This document shows, piece by piece, positions 8,844 to 20,859 of a stretch of 64,000 bases of DNA. Source of the stretch: Sphingomonadales bacterium (GTDB lineage: Bacteria; Pseudomonadota; Alphaproteobacteria; Sphingomonadales; Sphingomonadaceae). The notes under the pieces were generated by a model, which was not told where the DNA came from, did no database searches, and worked only from the letters and a program-made list of their open reading frames with translations. The stretch is from NCBI GenBank assembly GCA_014763545.1, contig JACXVD010000031.1:1-64000 (forward strand). The letters are read 5' to 3'. The position numbers were made by a program, and so were the translations under genes. Position 1 is the stretch's first letter. Each line of letters starts with the position of its first letter.

Positions 8844-9752
8844 ATGTCGGCTTTGCTCTCCAGCCTGCTCCTGATGGCATCGTCACCCGCAGCCAGCTTT
8901 CCCGAGGAAGCTTACGAGGTGGTGGTGAGCGACGAAGTGCGCGCGGTCTTGGCCGCACGCGACGGGCTACAGGGTGCTGAAATTGCGGCACAGCTGGACG
9001 ACCTGTTCGAGCGGGGGGACGATTCCGCCGGGGAATTGCTCGGCGAAGCCTATAATTTCGGCGTGCTCGGCCTGACCGCAGACGACACCAGAGCCTGCGA
9101 CTATTTCGAAAAGCTGGCCGACAAGCGCCCCGATGCCGCCCATAATTTCGCCACCTGCTATTATAACGGCCGCGGTCGGGAGCGTGATTTCGCCAAGGCA
9201 CGCGTCCTTTATCGGCAAGCGGGCGAGGGCGGCTGGCTGATGGGCCAATGCGCCTATGGCAACATGCTGGTGCGCGGGCAGGGCGGGCCGAGCGATGTCG
9301 CCCAGGGCCTCGCCATCTGCCGCCATGCGGCGGAACTGGGCGATGCCAATGCGCAAGCCGATGTCGGCACCTATTACCTGACCGGGGAGTTCGTCACCCG
9401 CGATCCGGTCGAAGCGCGCAAATGGCTCGCCATGGCGGGCGACCAGGGGCAGATGAACGCGGCGTTCCTGCTGGCCCAGATATACCAGCGCGGCGACGGG
9501 GTGGACAAGGATCTGGCCGCCGCGCGCAGCTGGTTCATCCGCGCGCATGAGGCCGGGCGCAACGATGCCGCCTATTGGGTGCTGGCGCTGACGGTAACGG
9601 GCGCGATGCGCGACGAAGGCGGCAACAGCACCTTGGATCCCGCCGCCTTTCCCGAGATTCGCCACTGGGCCGCGCTGACGATCGAGCACGATCCCGCGCC
9701 TGCACGGCGCCAGATGGCAACCGACATGCTCAACAGCCTGGACGGGAAATAG
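8844..9752 (+). CDS. Secreted Sel1-repeat protein
   Basis: 302 residues from ATG 8844, preceded by AAGGA seven bases upstream; an ATG 33 bases earlier gives an unlikely Cys-rich leader. The signal peptide is short and ends SSPAAS. At least four Sel1-type repeats follow (ARVLYRQAGEGGWLMGQCAYG, AICRHAAELGDANAQADVG, ARKWLAMAGDQGQMNAA, ARSWFIRAHEAGRNDAA), giving a solenoid for protein contacts. Function unknown. It is a lone plus-strand gene between fdxA and carD, both minus. Confidence 0.8.
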   Translation: MSALLSSLLLMASSPAASFPEEAYEVVVSDEVRAVLAARDGLQGAEIAAQLDDLFERGDDSAGELLGEAYNFGVLGLTADDTRACDYFEKLADKRPDAAHNFATCYYNGRGRERDFAKARVLYRQAGEGGWLMGQCAYGNMLVRGQGGPSDVAQGLAICRHAAELGDANAQADVGTYYLTGEFVTRDPVEARKWLAMAGDQGQMNAAFLLAQIYQRGDGVDKDLAAARSWFIRAHEAGRNDAAYWVLALTVTGAMRDEGGNSTLDPAAFPEIRHWAALTIEHDPAPARRQMATDMLNSLDGK

Positions 9753-9797
9753 CGCCTGCCTGCGACCGGGGGCCGCAGGTGACGCAGCAAAGCGCGA

Positions 9798-10136
9798 TCA
9801 GTCGCCTTCGCCGGGTTCGGCCGAGAAGTATTTGTCGAACTTGCCTTCTTCGTCCTTGTGGTCGTCGGCGCCGTCCAGCGGATCCTTGCGGCTGGTGATA
9901 TTGGGCCATTCGGCCGAATATTTGGTGTTGAGTTCCAGCCACTGTTCCAGCCCGCTTTCGGTGTCGGGCAGGATTGCTTCGGCCGGGCACTCGGGTTCGC
10001 ACACGCCGCAGTCGATGCACTCGCTGGGGTTGATCACCAGCATGTTTTCGCCTTCGTAGAAACAGTCGACCGGGCATACCTCGACGCAGTCGGTGTATTT
10101 GCATTTGATGCAGGCGTCGGTGACGACATAGGTCAT
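9798..10136 (-). CDS. fdxA: Seven-iron ferredoxin FdxA
   Basis: 112 residues. C9, C17 and C50 would hold a [3Fe-4S] cluster and C21, C40, C43 and C46 a [4Fe-4S] cluster ([21 protein letters not shown]), followed by the long acidic tail ([19 protein letters not shown]) of the alphaproteobacterial FdxA type. It is a cytosolic electron carrier. Its ATG overlaps the stop of the S4 gene (ATGA), so it is the last gene of the helicase-S4-fdxA operon. It converges with the Sel1 gene. Confidence 0.95.
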   Translation of the reverse strand: MTYVVTDACIKCKYTDCVEVCPVDCFYEGENMLVINPSECIDCGVCEPECPAEAILPDTESGLEQWLELNTKYSAEWPNITSRKDPLDGADDHKDEEGKFDKYFSAEPGEGD

Positions 10137-10489
10137 GGTAGTGCGTGTCCTTCGCTCGGATTAGCTTTCGGCGGTGCTATGGCGCTTTGTTCGCTCGCGT
10201 CAAGCATCCGGTAGCACGCCTGTGCTTCGCGCGGCGGGCCGCGGCGCAGGGGCAGCGCCAGCAACTCCACGACTGAGACCCGCGCATGCGGCCCGTGACC
10301 GAGCGGCAGGGTTAGCACGTCGCCTGCGCCCACCGGCTGGCTGCCACGCGTCACCCGCACACCGTTGCGGCGGATATGGCCGGTTTCGGCCATGGTGGCA
10401 GCGAGTGAGCGACTCCGGGCGAAGCGCAGGTAGAACAGCAACCGGTCGAGCCGCATGGCTTCGGGTGCGCTCGCCTGCTCCGCTGTCAC
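10133..10489 (-). CDS. S4-domain RNA-binding protein (Hsp15/HslR-like)
   Basis: 118 residues if started at GTG 10489, which overlaps the helicase stop (GTGA); a start at ATG 10456 gives 107 residues and begins right at the S4 domain ([19 protein letters not shown]). The S4 domain spans about 12-70 ([18 protein letters not shown]). The Hsp15 family binds 50S subunits with stalled nascent chains. Its stop overlaps fdxA (ATGA), so translation is probably coupled through all three genes. The exact start is undecided. Confidence 0.8.
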   Translation of the reverse strand: MTAEQASAPEAMRLDRLLFYLRFARSRSLAATMAETGHIRRNGVRVTRGSQPVGAGDVLTLPLGHGPHARVSVVELLALPLRRGPPREAQACYRMLDASEQSAIAPPKANPSEGHALP

Positions 10490-13032
10490 CCCAGCAAATC
10501 CGCCAGCCCGGCAAAGGCGCTGCCTTCGCGTACCTGCGGCTTTTCGCTGCGTTCCTGCTTGCGCCGCGAGGGGCGCCATTCCCAGCTGTCGGGCGCGGCC
10601 GGGCCGAAAGCGCCTTCGGCCAGCTTGCGTGCGCGGTGGACGCGGAAACCCGCCGCACCGAGCAGGCGGTGGAAATTCTCCTCGGCCAGCCCGGTCGAAA
10701 TGCCCAGTGCCGGATCGATATGGAAACGCCGTTTGCCGCCGGCCTTGGCACGCGCTTCATGCGCGGCGCGGAGCAGCTTTTCCGCCATATCGACGCGAAT
10801 CGCCTGCTTGCCCGCCGGGCGATAGCCGCTCGGCAGCTTGCCTTCGCCCGCGATCACCGACCGCATCGCCTGCTCGAGCGGGCGCCGATCGATGCCCAGC
10901 GCATGGAGCAGCTGGCGCGGCGCAGGCTTGAGCAAGTCGCGCGCAAAAATGTCGAGCGCGCCGAAAGTCACCCCCAGCTTGCGCAGGAAGGGGCGCATTT
11001 CCTTGGGCAGATGTTCGATCCCGGCATTCTCGCGGGTTACATGGCCGTGCCCGGCGACCAGCGTCAGCAGCAGCGCGCGGGCCTGCGACCCGGCCTGCGG
11101 ATCGCGCGCTGCCGCCGCCAGCTTGCGCAGCGGATCGAGCGGGGCAAGCTGCGCCTCCAGCCATTCGCCCAGTTCGGCCAGGAAGGTGCGCCGCACCGCT
11201 TCGGGCAGCAGGTTGAGCTCACGCTCGGGCAGGATGCGCGGCGGCGCGCTGCCATCGCCGGCTTCCAGCGTGGCGAGGCGCCGCCCCTGCCAGGTCAGCG
11301 CGCCGCGTTCGATCGCGACGCCCGCGAAACACGCGTCGGCCAGGGCCTGCGCCCGCTCGGCGAGGATCGCCGGGAGCGCCTTCTCGCCTGCGGCCAGCAG
11401 CATCCGCCGGTCCTCGTGATTGGCCTGGTGATCCACGGTGAAATGGAAGCCGGTGATACGGCCGATGACCTCGTCCTCCACCCGCAGCATCCCGTCTTCG
11501 TCCAGTTTCACCGGCAACATGCCGGCATCGCTTCCCAGCGCCTTCATCAGGATCGCCGTCCTCCTGTTTACGAATCTCTCGGTCAGCCGCGCGTGCAGCG
11601 CGTCCGACAATTTCGCCTCGACGGCGCGGGCCCGCGCCGCCATCTCGTCGCGCGCCAGCACCCAATCGGGGCGCTGGCAGATATACGCCCAGCTGCGGAT
11701 CGCCGCGATCCGGCCCTGCAGCGTATCGATGCCGCCCTGCATATTGTCCAGTTCGGCGATCCGCGCAGCGGCATAATCCGCGCCGATGTATCCTTTCTGC
11801 AAGTCCTGCCACAGCCGCGCGACGAAGCGCGCGTGGGTTTCGGCGCCCTGCTGGCGGAAGTCGGGCAGGCTGCAGGCCTCCCAGAAGCGGCGCACCGCAC
11901 CCGCCCCGCGCACATCGTCCGGCAGCGGCTCGCCCGCCAGCCGCCGGAGCACGGCGAGGTCGATGGCCTCGGGCGCGGGGGCCAGCCCCTCTTCGCCCGG
12001 TGGCGCTTCGAGATCGGCGATCAATTGCGCGACACTGTCGAAACGCGGTTCCGCTTCGCGCCAGAACAGCTTGGTCAGCGGGGCGAAGCGATGTTCCTCG
12101 ATCGCGTAGATTTCTTCCTCGGCGAATTCGGGTGCGGGCTTGCCGTGTCCGCCCGCCCCGGCGAGCGTGCCGAAAGTGCCGTCGCGCTGGTGCCGCCCCG
12201 CCCGCCCGGCGATCTGCGCCATTTCGGCAGGGACCAGCCGACGCTTGCGGCGACCGTCGAATTTCTCCAGCGCGGCGAAGGCGACATGGTTGACGTCAAG
12301 ATTGAGCCCCATGCCGATCGCATCGGTGGCGACGATGTAATCGACCTCGCCATTCTGGAACAGCGCGACCTGCTTGTTGCGCGTTTCCGGGCTCAGCGCG
12401 CCCATCACCACCGCCGCGCCGCCACGAAAGCGGCGCAGCATTTCGGCCACGGCATAGACCTGCTCGGTCGAGAAGGCGACCACCGCGCTGCGTGGCGGCA
12501 GGCGCGACAATTTGCGCGGCCCGATATGGCTCAGCGTCGAAAAACGCGGGCGAGTGACGATCTCGGCCCGGGGCAGCAATTGCCGCACCAGCGGCTCCAG
12601 CGTCGCCGCGCCCAGCAACATCGTTTCCTCGCGCCCGCGCGCGTGCAACAGCCGGTCGGTGAAGATATGCCCACGCTCGGGATCGGCGGCGAGCTGCGCT
12701 TCGTCCAGCGCGACGAAGGCGAGCTTGCCCGCATCGCGCGGCATGGCTTCGGCGGTGCAGAGGAAATAGCGCGCATCCTTGGGCTCGATCCGCTCCTCGC
12801 CGGTGATCAGCGCGACCTGTTTCTCGCCCTTGATCGCCACCACCCGATCATACACTTCGCGCGCCAGCAGCCGCAGCGGGAAACCGATCGCGCCGGAGGA
12901 ATGGCCGCACATCCGCTCGATCGCGAGATGGGTCTTGCCGGTATTGGTGGGTCCGAGGACCGCCTTGATGCTGCCATCGGTCACGCCGGTGAATGTGGCA
13001 CCGGGCGGGGCAGGGTTCAATCGCCGATCCAC
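10486..13032 (-). CDS. SUV3/MgpS-like DEAD-type helicase
   Basis: 848 residues. Walker A GPTNTGKT (27-34), DEAQ box (110-113), FSTEQVYAVAEML and IVATDAIGMGLNLDV in the second RecA lobe, and the arginine-finger motif QIAGRAGRH. A long helical C-terminal region (about 350-848) includes conserved zinc-free accessory domains seen in bacterial SUV3-like proteins. It probably unwinds structured RNA. First gene of the operon with the S4 gene and fdxA. The Arg/Lys-rich end (RPSRRKQERSEK) may help RNA binding. Divergent from the M23 peptidase gene; the CtrA box lies between them. Confidence 0.9.
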   Translation of the reverse strand: MDRRLNPAPPGATFTGVTDGSIKAVLGPTNTGKTHLAIERMCGHSSGAIGFPLRLLAREVYDRVVAIKGEKQVALITGEERIEPKDARYFLCTAEAMPRDAGKLAFVALDEAQLAADPERGHIFTDRLLHARGREETMLLGAATLEPLVRQLLPRAEIVTRPRFSTLSHIGPRKLSRLPPRSAVVAFSTEQVYAVAEMLRRFRGGAAVVMGALSPETRNKQVALFQNGEVDYIVATDAIGMGLNLDVNHVAFAALEKFDGRRKRRLVPAEMAQIAGRAGRHQRDGTFGTLAGAGGHGKPAPEFAEEEIYAIEEHRFAPLTKLFWREAEPRFDSVAQLIADLEAPPGEEGLAPAPEAIDLAVLRRLAGEPLPDDVRGAGAVRRFWEACSLPDFRQQGAETHARFVARLWQDLQKGYIGADYAAARIAELDNMQGGIDTLQGRIAAIRSWAYICQRPDWVLARDEMAARARAVEAKLSDALHARLTERFVNRRTAILMKALGSDAGMLPVKLDEDGMLRVEDEVIGRITGFHFTVDHQANHEDRRMLLAAGEKALPAILAERAQALADACFAGVAIERGALTWQGRRLATLEAGDGSAPPRILPERELNLLPEAVRRTFLAELGEWLEAQLAPLDPLRKLAAAARDPQAGSQARALLLTLVAGHGHVTRENAGIEHLPKEMRPFLRKLGVTFGALDIFARDLLKPAPRQLLHALGIDRRPLEQAMRSVIAGEGKLPSGYRPAGKQAIRVDMAEKLLRAAHEARAKAGGKRRFHIDPALGISTGLAEENFHRLLGAAGFRVHRARKLAEGAFGPAAPDSWEWRPSRRKQERSEKPQVREGSAFAGLADLLG

Positions 13033-13075
13033 AGGCCAAACGGCTGGCCGCGCGGGGGACTCGGATCACCGCAGA

Positions 13076-13091
13076 TTAAGCCGATCTTAAC
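13076..13091 (+). promoter_or_regulatory. Perfect CtrA box (TTAA-N7-TTAAC)
   Basis: TTAA (13076-13079), seven bases, then TTAAC (13087-13091): the exact full CtrA recognition sequence of alphaproteobacteria. It lies about 90 bases upstream of the TTG start of the M23 peptidase and 44 bases upstream of the helicase start on the other strand. It is the only perfect site I found in the window. Confidence 0.7.
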
Positions 13092-13179
13092 TTCAATCGG
13101 GCAGGGATTTCCGCCAAGGGAACCGCTCGGGTCGGGCTGCTGCGCATGGATCGCGCCGCGCCCCTGGAAGGAGGGCGCG

Positions 13180-15862
<2,683 letters not shown>

Positions 15863-15869
15863 CGCGGGC

Positions 15870-16451
15870 ATGGGGGGGCAATTCGGCATCGAAACGGAAC
15901 GGCTGGTGCTGCGCGAATGGCGCGAGGACGACTGGCCCGAATTCTTCCGCGTGACCAACACGCCTGCCGTCATGCGCTGGCTCGGCGGTGTGCTGGATGA
16001 AGCGGGCCGGGCGAAGCAGCACGACCGGGTGATGGCCTGCCATGCGCGCAATGGCTTCTGCTTCTGGCCTGTGTTTCGCAAGGCGGATGGCGGGCATCTG
16101 GCGGGTGAGCTGCTCGGCTTCTGCGGGATCAAGCGGGCCGACGCGAGCAATTGCACCGTGACCGGCGAATTCGAGATCGGCTGGCGCCTGCGCGAAGAAG
16201 CCTGGGGCCAAGGTTATGCGCGCGAGGCGGCGCAGGCGGTGCTCGAGGCGAGTTTCACCCGGTTCGGCGCGGAAGAAATCTTTGCCCTCACGATCGTCGA
16301 GAACGAGGGCAGCTGGGGGCTGATGCGCCGCCTGGGCATGCGGCGGCGCGCGGATCTCGACTTCGTCGATCCGCGCTATGCCAGCCCGTGGTGCGACACG
16401 ATCATGTATTCGATCACGCGCGAGGAATGGCGGGCGGGGATCGGCGCTTGA
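15870..16451 (+). CDS. GNAT family N-acetyltransferase (RimJ/RimL type)
   Basis: 193 residues from ATG 15870. Opens with ETERLVLREWREDDWPEFF, the usual start of the Acetyltransf_3 group. The acetyl-CoA loop is at GWRLREEAWGQGYAREA, and NEGSWGLMRRLGMR is motif B. The substrate is unknown. It lies 7 bases after hemB, and its TGA overlaps the TTG start of the next gene, suggesting a three-gene transcript. Confidence 0.88.
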   Translation: MGGQFGIETERLVLREWREDDWPEFFRVTNTPAVMRWLGGVLDEAGRAKQHDRVMACHARNGFCFWPVFRKADGGHLAGELLGFCGIKRADASNCTVTGEFEIGWRLREEAWGQGYAREAAQAVLEASFTRFGAEEIFALTIVENEGSWGLMRRLGMRRRADLDFVDPRYASPWCDTIMYSITREEWRAGIGA

Positions 16452-18661
16452 CCGGTTCGGCTCGACGCACGCTGTTCGTGGCGACCATCCTGGTCGGCAG
16501 CTTCCTGCTGTTCCTGGTTCAGCCGCTGGTCGCGCGGCTCGCGCTGCCACTGCTCGGCGGTGCGCCCAATGTCTGGAACAGCGCGATGCTGGTGTACCAG
16601 GCGCTGCTGCTTGGCGGATATGCCTATGCCCATTTGCTGTCGCGCTGGCCGGTGCGGCGGCAGGCGGTGGTGCATCTGTCGCTGATGGCGCTGGCCAGCC
16701 TGACGCTGCCGATCTCGCTCGCCCAGCTGCCACCGCCGCAGCCTGGGATGGAGGCGCTGTGGGTGCCTGCGTTGCTCGCCCTGACCATCGGCCCGGTTTT
16801 CCTGCTGGTTTCGGCACAGGCGCCGCTGATGCAGCGCTGGTTCGCAGCGGAACAGGGCGCAGGCGATCCCTACTGGCTCTACGCGGCATCGAATCTCGGC
16901 AGCTTCGCGGGATTGCTGAGCTACCCCCTGCTGTTCGAACCCTTCCTGTCGCTGCGCGAGCAGAGCGGGTTGTGGAGCGCCCTCTACGCCTTGCTGCTGC
17001 TGCTGGTCGGCGCGGCCGCCGCCGCCCGCTGGCAGGCGCGCAAGGTGGATGAGGCGGCCGATGACGCCGTGACGCCCGCACAACCAATTGGTACGAAACG
17101 AATTTTTCTGTGGCTGGCGCTGGCGGCGGTGCCTTCGGGCTTGATGCTGTCGACCACCACGCACCTGACCACCGATATATTCGCCATGCCCCTGCTGTGG
17201 GTGATTCCGCTCGGCCTTTACCTGCTGAGCTACGTTCCCGCCTTTTCGGAAAACCGCACCGTCGCCCGGCTGATCTCGCGCCCGGCGCCACTCGTGCTGC
17301 TGCTGGCGGGCGGGATGGCGATGGTCAGCCGGGGCAATTCCGATCTGTCGGGCGCGGCGGCGGCGGTGGTGATGCTGTTCGTTGTCGCAGTCGCGCTGCA
17401 TTCGCGGCTCTACGACTTGCGGCCCGACGCGTCGCGGCTGACGCTGTTCTACCTGGTGATGTCGGCCGGCGGGGCGCTGGGCGGGCTGTTCACTGCGCTG
17501 ATCGCACCGCTGGTGTTCGACTGGGTGTGGGAACATCCGCTGCTGGTGCTCGCCGCCGCGGCGCTGCTGCCCGATTCGCCGCTGCTGCGCTGGATGGGCC
17601 GGTTTTCGCTGTCGCAGACCCAGCGGTTGGTGATCGTCGGGCTGCTGGTGCTGCTGGCGATCCTGCTCGGCGGGGAGATGATCAAGCGGTTCTATGCCGA
17701 GGATTCGGGCATGGTGCTGGCGCTGACGCTGGCCATCGCGATCTGCGGCGCGCTGGTCTTCACCCGGCGGTGGGCCTTCGTGCTCGTCCTGCTGCTGCTG
17801 ATGGTGTCGCGCGGCGGGCTCGACACTTTGCGCACCTCGTGGGACGGTGCGCGCAGCCGCAGCTATTTCGGGGTCTATACGGTTCGCGAATTCGCCGATG
17901 AGCAAGTGCGCACGCTGGCGCATGGTACCACCCTGCACGGCAAGCAATATGTGGCGCCGGCGCGTGCGCTGTTGCCGACGACCTATTACGGCCCGACCTC
18001 GGGCGTGGGCCTCACGCTGGCAGGGGCGAAGACGATTTTCGGCCATGGGGCGCATATCGGCGTCGTCGGGCTGGGGACCGGCACGCTCGCCTGCTATCGC
18101 CGGGCCGACCAGCAGTATGATTTCTTCGAGATCGATCCGGCGGTGCTGGCGTTTTCGCAGCAGAAAACCTTCACCTACATCGCCTCCTGCGCGCCGGATG
18201 CGACCATGCATATCGGCGATGCCCGGCTCAAGCTGAGCGAAATGCCGGCGGGTTGCTTCGATGTGCTGGTGATCGATGCCTTTTCATCCGACGCGATCCC
18301 GCTGCATCTGCTGACGCGCGAGGCGCTCGACACCTATCGCCGCGCGCTGGCGCCCGACGGGATCATGCTGTTCCATATCTCCAACCGCTATATCGACCTG
18401 CGCCCGGTGCTCGCCGCTGCGGCGCGCGATCGCGACTGGCAGATCCTGCTGCGCGACGATCGCCCCGATGACCGGAACGGCGAAACCGCTTCGCACTGGG
18501 TCGCGACCAGCGGCGATGCGGATTCGCTCGCGCGGCTGCAGGCACTGAGCGGCGACTATCCCTGGGAGGTGTTGCCCCGGCCCGAAGGCAAGGCGTGGAC
18601 CGACGATCACGCCTCCATCCTGCCTTTCATTCGCTGGCAAAACATGCTTTCCAACCGCTGA
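16448..18661 (+). CDS. Fused MFS/spermidine-synthase-like protein
   Basis: 737 residues from TTG 16448, which overlaps the GNAT stop (TTGA). The first ~470 residues are a run of hydrophobic segments (FVATILVGSFLLFLVQPLVA onward). The C-terminal ~220 residues are a Rossmann domain like spermidine synthase: GLGTGTLACY at about 540, FEIDPAVLAF, then VLVIDAFSSDAIPLHLLT. Proteins of this fused family are widespread; a polyamine product has not been shown for most. The gene stops in a TGATG overlap with the carbonic anhydrase-like gene. Confidence 0.85.
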   Translation: MTGSARRTLFVATILVGSFLLFLVQPLVARLALPLLGGAPNVWNSAMLVYQALLLGGYAYAHLLSRWPVRRQAVVHLSLMALASLTLPISLAQLPPPQPGMEALWVPALLALTIGPVFLLVSAQAPLMQRWFAAEQGAGDPYWLYAASNLGSFAGLLSYPLLFEPFLSLREQSGLWSALYALLLLLVGAAAAARWQARKVDEAADDAVTPAQPIGTKRIFLWLALAAVPSGLMLSTTTHLTTDIFAMPLLWVIPLGLYLLSYVPAFSENRTVARLISRPAPLVLLLAGGMAMVSRGNSDLSGAAAAVVMLFVVAVALHSRLYDLRPDASRLTLFYLVMSAGGALGGLFTALIAPLVFDWVWEHPLLVLAAAALLPDSPLLRWMGRFSLSQTQRLVIVGLLVLLAILLGGEMIKRFYAEDSGMVLALTLAIAICGALVFTRRWAFVLVLLLLMVSRGGLDTLRTSWDGARSRSYFGVYTVREFADEQVRTLAHGTTLHGKQYVAPARALLPTTYYGPTSGVGLTLAGAKTIFGHGAHIGVVGLGTGTLACYRRADQQYDFFEIDPAVLAFSQQKTFTYIASCAPDATMHIGDARLKLSEMPAGCFDVLVIDAFSSDAIPLHLLTREALDTYRRALAPDGIMLFHISNRYIDLRPVLAAAARDRDWQILLRDDRPDDRNGETASHWVATSGDADSLARLQALSGDYPWEVLPRPEGKAWTDDHASILPFIRWQNMLSNR

Positions 18662-19251
18662 TGACCCAGCAAAGCAGCCCTTTTCGCCCGGACGTGTCGA
18701 TCATTCCGATCCACGGAAAATCCCCGCAGATCCACGACAGCGCCTTCATTGCGCCGGGTTGCCGGATCATCGGCGATGTGACCATCGGGCCCGACAGTTC
18801 GATCTGGTACAATTGCGTGATCCGGGCGGATGTGAACCGGATCGTGATCGGCGCGCGCAGCAACATCCAGGATGGCACGGTGATTCACTGCGATTCGCCG
18901 GGCCCGATGCAGCCCGATGGCTTCCCAACCACGATCGGCGACGATGTGCTGGTGGGCCACAATGCCATGATCCACGGCTGCACGCTGGAAGATCGCGCCT
19001 TCGTCGGCTTGTCGGCCACGGTGATGAACGGCTGCGTGATCGAAGGCGATGCGATGCTGGCCGCCGGCGCGATGCTGACCCAGGGCAAACGCATGCAGGC
19101 GCGCGAGCTGTGGGCCGGAACTCCGGCCAAGCTGTTGCGTACCCAGCCCGATGCGGCAATTGCCGAGATGAGGTTGGGCGTGGCGCATTACGTCGAGAAT
19201 GCGAAACACCATGCGGCGGCGATCGCGGCGGCCCGCGATGGCCAGGCCTAG
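18661..19251 (+). CDS. Gamma-carbonic-anhydrase-family hexapeptide protein
   Basis: 196 residues from ATG 18661. Left-handed beta-helix repeats (IGDVTIGPDSSIWYNCVIR, IVIGARSNIQDGTVIH, VLVGHNAMIHGC) with the expected metal histidines in TVIHCDS and VGHNAMIHG. A family member may be a zinc or iron carbonic anhydrase or an acetyltransferase-like scaffold; activity cannot be read from sequence. Translationally coupled to the gene before (TGATG) and overlapping the DUF167 gene after it by 14 bases. Confidence 0.9.
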   Translation: MTQQSSPFRPDVSIIPIHGKSPQIHDSAFIAPGCRIIGDVTIGPDSSIWYNCVIRADVNRIVIGARSNIQDGTVIHCDSPGPMQPDGFPTTIGDDVLVGHNAMIHGCTLEDRAFVGLSATVMNGCVIEGDAMLAAGAMLTQGKRMQARELWAGTPAKLLRTQPDAAIAEMRLGVAHYVENAKHHAAAIAAARDGQA

Positions 19252-19519
19252 GCGCGACTACCCCGCTGCTACCGCGATCCGTGCGCTCGCCGATGGCGAA
19301 GGCCGCCTGGCCCTGCGGGTGACACCGGGCGCAAGGGTCGAAGGGGTGGAGCTCGCGGGCGGCGTCGTGGCGGTGAAAGTCCGCGCAAAGCCCAAGGACG
19401 GCGAAGCGAACGAGGCGGTGCTGGCCATGCTGGCCGATGCGCTGGATGTGCCGACGTCACGGCTTCGCATGTTGCGCGGCGCAACCGGGCGCGACAAGCT
19501 GGTGCAGATAGTCGACTAG
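19238..19519 (+). CDS. DUF167 (YggU) family protein
   Basis: 93 residues from ATG 19238, inside the end of the preceding gene. Conserved core RVTPGARVEG, VKVRAKPKDGEANEAVLAMLA, then LRMLRGATGRDKLVQI, the standard YggU fold. Conserved but of unknown function. Last gene of the hemB-side plus-strand run; convergent with the SulP gene 21 bases away. Confidence 0.9.
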   Translation: MARPRRDYPAATAIRALADGEGRLALRVTPGARVEGVELAGGVVAVKVRAKPKDGEANEAVLAMLADALDVPTSRLRMLRGATGRDKLVQIVD

Positions 19520-19540
19520 GCCCGACGCGCCGCGCGCGTC

Positions 19541-20803
19541 CTAGCGGTCGGGCGTGGTCCAGTCTTCCGGCTCGACATGCTGCTGGCGCAGGCGCAGCGC
19601 CAGGCCGAAAGCCACGCCCACCCCGATTGCGACCGTCAGATCGGCCAGCACCGTGAGCACCAGCGTCAACAGCAGCAGGAAGCGCTCGCTCGCCGGGGCG
19701 GCCCAGTAACTGGGCCATTTATGCGGCTCGCTCATGTTCCAGGCGGTGATCAGCAGCAGCGCGGCGAGCGCGGGCATGGCGAGATAGCCTGCCAGCGGCG
19801 CGGCTACGATCATCACCAGCAGCACGGCCAGCGCATGGACGATGCCGGCCACCGGCGTGCGCCCTCCTGCCCGGACGTTGGTGGCGGTGCGGGCAATCGC
19901 GCCGGTCGCGGGCAGTCCGCCGAACAGCGCCGATCCGATATTGGCCCAGCCCTGGGCCAGAACCTCGGCATTGGGCCGGTGGCTGCCTTCGATCATCCGG
20001 TCGGCGACCATCGCCGACAGCAGCGATTCGATTGCCGCAAGCAGGGCGATGACCAAGGCAGACGGCAATAGCTCGACGATGCGCGCGACGCTTATGGCGG
20101 GAATGTGCGGCATGGGCAGGCCGCGCGGCAGCTCGCCATAGCGCGAGGCGATCGTGTCGACCGGCAGGGCGAGCAAGGCCGCCGCCGCCGATGCCGCCGC
20201 GACCGCGACAATCAGCCCTGGAAAGCGTGGGAACAGGCGCCGCAGGGCGATGATCGCCACCAGCGCCCCGATCCCGATGGCGAGCGCCGGCCAGGCAATC
20301 GTATCGCGCGCCGCCCACAGCGCGGCGAGCTTGGGCAGGAAATCGGCGGGCAAATCCTTTGCAGTGATGCCGAGGAAATCCTTCAGCTGGCTGGTCCCGA
20401 TGATCACCGCGATCCCGATGGTGAAGCCGTTGACCACCGCTTCGGGGATATAGCGCACCAGATTGCCGAGCCGCAGCAGCCCGGCGAGCACCAGGATCAG
20501 CCCGGCCATCGCCGTTGCCAGCACCAGCCCGTCGAGCCCGTGGCGCGCGACCACGCCATAGACGACAACGATGAAGGCGCCGGTCGGGCCGCCGATCTGC
20601 ACCCGGCTGCCGCCCAGCAGCGAGATGAGGAAACCTGCGACGACTGCGGTGACCAGCCCCTTGTCGGGCGTCGCACCCGATGCGATGGCGATCGCAATGC
20701 TCAGCGGGATGGCAACCATCGCCACGGTAACGCCTGCGATCAGGTCGCCGCGAAACTGGCGTCCGTCATAGGTTGCCAGCGTAGTCAGCAATTTGGGCTT
20801 CAT
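19541..20803 (-). CDS. SulP-family anion transporter lacking a STAS domain
   Basis: 420 residues. Membrane segments through the whole length, with the SulP core near the N-terminus (RGDLIAGVTVAMVAIPLSIA, GSRVQIGGPTGAFIVVVYG) and EAVVNGFTIGIAVIIGTSQL. Usual SulP proteins are 500-570 residues and end in a cytosolic STAS domain; this one stops 18 residues after the last membrane helix. Likely substrates are sulfate or bicarbonate. A carbonic-anhydrase-like gene is encoded nearby (18661-19251), but on the opposite strand. Confidence 0.88.
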   Translation of the reverse strand: MKPKLLTTLATYDGRQFRGDLIAGVTVAMVAIPLSIAIAIASGATPDKGLVTAVVAGFLISLLGGSRVQIGGPTGAFIVVVYGVVARHGLDGLVLATAMAGLILVLAGLLRLGNLVRYIPEAVVNGFTIGIAVIIGTSQLKDFLGITAKDLPADFLPKLAALWAARDTIAWPALAIGIGALVAIIALRRLFPRFPGLIVAVAAASAAAALLALPVDTIASRYGELPRGLPMPHIPAISVARIVELLPSALVIALLAAIESLLSAMVADRMIEGSHRPNAEVLAQGWANIGSALFGGLPATGAIARTATNVRAGGRTPVAGIVHALAVLLVMIVAAPLAGYLAMPALAALLLITAWNMSEPHKWPSYWAAPASERFLLLLTLVLTVLADLTVAIGVGVAFGLALRLRQQHVEPEDWTTPDR

Positions 20804-20859
20804 GGGCGCGGATTACAGCCCGTCGGGGGTTGCCGCAATCCCTGCGGCGCAATCCCGCG

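Noticed and set aside
9753-9797. Hairpin between the convergent Sel1 and fdxA genes
   Set aside because: Short stem with a mismatch and no T-run on either strand, so not called a terminator.
10174-13179. A long plus-strand open frame (about 1000 codons) in front of the M23 peptidase
   Set aside because: It is antisense to the SUV3-like helicase and S4 genes. The peptidase begins at TTG 13180 with a strong ribosome site; the upstream part has no family likeness.
19520-19560. GCCCGAC...GTCGGGC inverted repeat between DUF167 and SulP genes
   Set aside because: Seven base pairs with a long loop and no T-run; expected by chance at this GC content.
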